From Apostichopus japonicus (Eukaryota > Echinodermata > Holothuroidea > Aspidochirotida > Stichopodidae): a DNA stretch of 64,000 bases. The position numbers and the translations under genes are program-made. The stretch is from NCBI RefSeq assembly GCF_037975245.1, contig NC_092581.1, positions 11,375,303-11,439,302 of the forward strand, given 5' to 3'. Positions 60,095 through 64,000 of this stretch are shown in pieces (position 1 is the first letter of the stretch; every line of letters begins with the position of its first letter). The notes beneath the pieces are model-generated. The model searched no databases. It was given only the letters and a program-made list of their open reading frames with translations, and was not told where the DNA came from.

Positions 60095-60461
60095 GTGAAC
60101 CATATTAATGACGTATTTCCCGCCGCTGACGCCCCTATCGCCATCGCATGTCTCGGCGCTACTTCGGGCATCGGTCGGTTAATATCCGGGCCCCTTTCGG
60201 ACCACCCTCGGGTGAATGGTGTCTTTATACAACAGCTGGCTTTCTTAATGATTGGAGTCTGTACCACTTTACTTCCTATATGTGTGCATTTCCCGGCTCT
60301 TCTGGTCAATGTATCATTGATGGGTATCTTCGACGGCTTCTTCGTCTGTATGATGGGCCCGGTGGCTTTTGACCTCGTGGGCCCTCGCAAGGCTTCTCAG
60401 GCCCTCGGGTTTGTTCTAGGGTCCATGTCTATTCCAATGACTGTCGGACCACCTGTCGCCG
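60095..60461 (+). CDS. SLC16 (MCT8/MCT10-like) transporter exon 3
   Basis: Acceptor TTTTTTGCAG, donor GCCG|GTAAGT. It starts on a codon boundary and ends with one base of a Gly codon. The junction reads FFHLV-NHINDVFP, the usual helix 7/8 sequence of SLC16A10-like proteins. It encodes helices 8 to 11: CLGATSGIGRLISGPLSD with the conserved Arg of helix 8 and Asp after it, a helix 9 segment, GIFDGFFVCMMGPVAFDLVG (helix 10) and ASQALGFVLG..GPPVAG (helix 11). In MCT1 the helix 8 Asp-Arg pair takes part in proton-coupled transport; here the Arg is kept, with no Asp just before it, as in MCT8/10. Confidence 0.95.
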
Positions 60462-63400
60462 GTAAGTTAGACTGCCTTTTGAAAAAACAATTAAGCAGAT
60501 GGGCAAGATATGTGTCCACGTAGAACTGGTATACAGCCATTCCTTCACAAAAATAATACTCCGGCATTTCGTTAAATATGAAATGTTATACAATACAGAA
60601 GTTTAGAGTGAAGTCAATTATAGCTGAAGCAACGGGTCTGGTGGGGCGGGTCGAGTTGTGGGGGGGGGGTGGAGGAAAGACGGAATACCACATATAAAGC
60701 GAGCCAAACTCAACGGTTAATAATACCGTGGTATCTCATCATCGTGTGCACTAAGTACTATTCACTGACCCTATCATGGCAGGCCATTTGTGTCTGACAT
60801 AGATCAGTTTACGTGTGTATGGTTTCCATGGGCGTAGAACCCGTGGGTGGACGGGGGACATGTCCTCCCACTTTTTGAGCTGTGGGGTACGTAACACAAA
60901 ATATCTTCACCCCCATCCCCACACTTTTTAGGCCACTATAATGAATAAGTAACCATCATGAAAATCCATCACGCGTGAGAAGAAAATTTGAAGTCGGAAT
61001 ATTCATTACTGGCAAGGGCGGCGGAACCGGGGGGGCACAGGGGCACGTGCCCCCCCCCCACTTTTCCTCAGGGTTAAAAATGTGCCCTTTTTCTACATAA
61101 AAATTGAGGTGTCTCAAGTTAGCAACAGGCCAGGGAACCAGAATGAACACTCGGGAAGGGCCGTTTCCGGCCATCTGAGGGGTTTGTAAAACCAAAATTT
61201 TCTTGTACGCTCCGCGCCAACCGATGGTGGCGCTCCGCTCAGAATGTCGTGCATACAACTTTGGATATTGCATTGCTAGTATGCATTTTTTCCATGAAAA
61301 GGGGGGGGGGGGGGGCGTTGATGGAGTGATGTCCATACGCGAAAAAGATAATACAATAAGAGTTATAAAGGTTACTAAATATAAGACTATCAGTCCAATT
61401 GAATTTCTGCAAAGTGCCCTTTGATGTCGGTGCCCCCCCCCCAGATTAAAAGTGCTTCCGCCGCCCTTGATTACTGGCAAATATCGTCCAATGTCTCACG
61501 AATACTGCTGATGATGCGACAGAGGCTGTTCATGATGACAGTCATTAGAATAAATCGATTTTACTATATTCTGGATATCCGGGTATTGCAAAACAGCGAC
61601 GAATGTGTTGTAGTATGACGTCATTCTGCTTCTCATGTGACGTCATCTTCAATTGATCCGACTGTTTCGTCCCCTCCCCCTCCCCCCCCCCCCTTATTCA
61701 ACCTCGGAAGAAGCTATCCACGCCCATGATGGTGTCGAAACTATAATGACGTCGTAGGTATTAGGAATCTGTCATGTGCAACCTCTGGAAGAGATGTCGA
61801 AGAATAATGCGAAGAAAAACAACAACATCAGAAAGTACACAAATTTCACCCGCTCCGTCACCCCCCCCCCCCCCCAAATCCACCTTTTCCCATTGCAGAC
61901 TACATAGCGCAAAATACCATGTTGTTATAGGCAACAATGTGCAGAGTCTGTATTTTAATTCTGTAAAACTAGGACGACAGACAGAGAGTGTATCGCTAAT
62001 TATAAGGTGAAAAAATCTCCGGCTGTTTGGACGTTAAGTATGAACACATGATCATAATCTGATGTTTTTTGGTTCTTTCCCTTTTGTTAACGTGTTTTGC
62101 CACTTTTCATGAACAGCTTACTACAGCTGTTGACCTCAAGTCTTGGGAAATTATATAGCACAGTCACGCAATGATATGATAGACCAGTCATTTAAAGAAA
62201 CCTGTACATAAGGTAGTTAAAGAACCACTGTACCCTATATCATTATCCCAACCTAACCACATGAAAAATCAAAGTTATTTCAAGTGAACAAATCCACTTG
62301 ACCTTTTCCAGTGGTATGACTCTCGGAGAAATATTGATACGTCATCATATGTACAGGGACCTGTCTGGTCTTTCCAGTTAGCGTCTGTTCAGCGAAACAT
62401 AAATAATGAAATAAAATAAAAAGTTTATTAGGTCACGTTTAGGCCTACATTATCTGTGTCTGTTACCAAGGTATCGTACGTTCAATCATGTGAATCGTCT
62501 GGTAAACTCGATGATGACGTCACATCAGTTCAGGCATTATTATATTAATTTCAGATCATTGTCCTTTTCTCACATTCCAATAACAAAATACAGACAAAAC
62601 AGTCGGAATTAGAATCTTTTATCTCACGTGACACTCCTCGTTGATACGTGCACTCATACGAGTCCAATAAAATGAAAGGTTAGGAGTTTTTCGTTTACAG
62701 TTTTTAGCGATACATAAAGGGAATAAAACACACATACCCATACACACACACGCACATATATACATCCTGAAGAATTGCACGGTTCCTCTTTAAGTGTCAG
62801 GTATTATAGAAAAGGCACAGCGTGGAAATAAAGGGACTGAAGTTTCAAGCAGTTTCATACCGACCAAATAGTGACCCATGGTATGAAAGTATATACATAG
62901 TGCGCTGACCCGGTGGATGGGTCCCACGGAGTCTCCCTTCACAGCGGGATGTACCATTTTATGAAAAAGGAAAAGAGATAGATGAAGAGAAAACTCATAA
63001 TTTTATCAAAATTATCATAATTTGGGAGACTACAATGGAACACAATGCAAGGTGAAAGTATAACCACGTGACCAACTCCCCGACAAAAATAGATTCTGTG
63101 TGCATTCTGTACCACAACAAAATGTTGAAACGGCAGCTGTTAAAATCACATTTTTAAAAAAAAATTTATACACAACACGGCACTTTTTAAATACATTTTT
63201 CTTCATTTCGTAACAACAGCGCACATTCTAAACAACGAAAGGGAATGTTTTACTCCCCCCCCCCCCGCAACAAAAAAGAGGGGGTACAATTAAATTTCAA
63301 AAGGCGAACATTTGAGGTTTTCAGTCTTCACATGCATAGCTGAGTGGGGAAGGTGGGGGGAGGGGAGACTCATACGCCCCTGTGTAAAGAACTTCATTTC

Positions 63401-63612
63401 GTGACTCATTTGATGTATCATTGGGAACATTTGCACACTATAAAGTGACATTAGTGCATAATATAGTGCTTACATGAACGATTAACATTTTTTTATAAAA
63501 AAAACACCTGCTATTGGTTTGAAAATTTCCAACTCGAACAAATCCTTGTTAACAAGATTTAACCGAATAGCAAAAAGCATAAATATTCTGATTTATTCAT
63601 TTTCTATTCCAG
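60462..63612 (+). other. SLC16 intron 3
   Basis: GT at 60462 and AG at 63611-63612. It contains the hAT-like element at 61013-61469, a possible hAT-like fragment near 60829-60935 (CATGGGCGTAGAACCCG), C runs near 61680 and 61860, and a C run near 63256. No other gene is seen. Confidence 0.88.
61013..61469 (+). mobile_element. hAT-like non-autonomous element, family E copy 2 (457 bp)
   Basis: Ends CAAGGGCGGCGGAAC and CTTCCGCCGCCCTTG. Perfect 8-bp duplication ATTACTGG at 61005-61012 and 61470-61477. The interior TACGCTCCGCGCCAACCGAT and GGTGGCGCTCCGCTC matches the complement of the 47283-47646 element. The 174-codon minus-strand open frame at 60956-61480 is a translation of this repeat. Confidence 0.95.
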
Positions 63613-64000
63613 GACTTATCTACGACTTTACCAAGTCGTACAACCTCGCGTTTTTCCTGTCGGGATTATCACCAATCATTGGGGCATCTTTCCTGATGCT
63701 TATTTATCGGATTCCCTCGGATCGGTCTCCGACAGTTCCCGAAGACGACGATGAAGAATACGAAGATATCGGTGACGTCTTTTACGAGGATAAGAAGGAA
63801 CCTGCAGGCAGGAAAAATTCAGATTACGGAAGATTGAAGAGGGAGCCCTCAGTCAGAAGGCCGTCCAGGAAAAGTACAGTGACATTTAGTGATGACCATC
63901 ACGTGACTGAAGAAACGTCACGATTGGTCGATACCGAGGACGGCTACGTGCCTCCTTGGAAACAGTACGCAATTGAGATGGTACATGAAGGTATGGGAAA
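63613..64000 (+). CDS. SLC16 (MCT8/MCT10-like) transporter exon 4 (runs to window edge)
   Basis: Acceptor CTATTCCAG ends at 63612. The first two bases complete the Gly codon from exon 3, giving PPVAG-LIYDFTKSYNLAFFLSG, then helix 12 (LSPIIGASFLMLIYRIP). A long cytoplasmic tail follows, acidic (PEDDDEEYEDIGDVFYEDK) and then basic with Ser (KREPSVRRPSRKSTVTFSD), suited to phosphorylation by inference. No stop is reached by 64000. GAAG|GTATGG at 63990/63991 could be a further donor, so the 3' limit is unsure. With this exon all 12 helices are present and the total is over 510 residues, close to MCT10 length. Confidence 0.92.

Noticed and set aside
60956-61480. 174-codon minus-strand open frame
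   Set aside because: It coincides with the hAT-like element at 61013-61469 and is proline- and glycine-rich because of C and G runs; no domain.
1-64000. CRISPR array, operon or prokaryotic mobile element
   Set aside because: Tandem repeats here are direct minisatellites without unique spacers, and the genes are spliced animal genes.

Overview
This is eukaryotic, animal nuclear DNA: A+T-rich, mostly non-coding, with GT/AG-spliced exons, long introns and many transposable elements. Nothing bacterial, organellar or viral was recognised. The two host genes, the long G and C homopolymer runs and the mix of hAT-like, RTE-like and L1/Tx1-like elements fit a marine invertebrate. I favour a deuterostome such as an echinoderm, but the species cannot be fixed from the sequence.

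Two host genes can be supported, both on the + strand. At the left, two exons (2846-2985 and 10672-10806) encode the C-terminal SAM domain and stop codon of a Polycomb-group Scm protein (SCMH1/SCML2 family); its other exons lie left of the window. At the right, four exons (33588-33753, 56457-57082, 60095-60461, 63613 to the window end) encode a 12-helix SLC16 transporter closest to the SLC16A10/SLC16A2 branch. All junction phases agree within each gene. The first SLC16 intron is 22.7 kb and is where much of the mobile DNA sits.

Layout. 1-485: 72-bp minisatellite. 0.9-7.4 kb: a second minisatellite split by a repeat whose inverted copy lies at 6.5-7.4 kb, so an inverted pair brackets the first SAM exon. 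9.9-10.7 kb: tandem duplication that copied the splice acceptor and start of the last Scm exon. 10.8-33.5 kb: intergenic, with hAT-like elements at 13.9, 24.9 and 27.1 kb, a 38-bp tandem repeat at 16.2 kb, and a 5'-truncated RTE-like retrotransposon at 22.3-24.0 kb inside a perfect 21-bp target-site duplication. 33.6-56.5 kb: SLC16 intron 1, with a nested pair of hAT-like elements (40.4-42.0 kb), three copies of one 365-bp hAT-like family, an A+T-rich satellite, and a decayed L1/Tx1-like element (51.7-54.9 kb). 56.5-64 kb: the remaining SLC16 exons, with more hAT-like copies in the introns.

The strongest unusual results are: (1) at least nine short hAT-like elements whose exact ends can be read from 8-bp target-site duplications (seven perfect, two with one mismatch), including one inserted inside another and carrying arrays of a GTTTCTTCC motif; (2) the duplicated Scm exon start, which keeps an acceptor and a short open frame and could act as an alternative truncated end; (3) the inverted repeat pair around a constitutive exon; (4) two inverted copies of a segment with twin CCAAT boxes at identical 39-bp spacing; (5) two recurrent hairpin motifs. 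No complete new protein-coding system was found.
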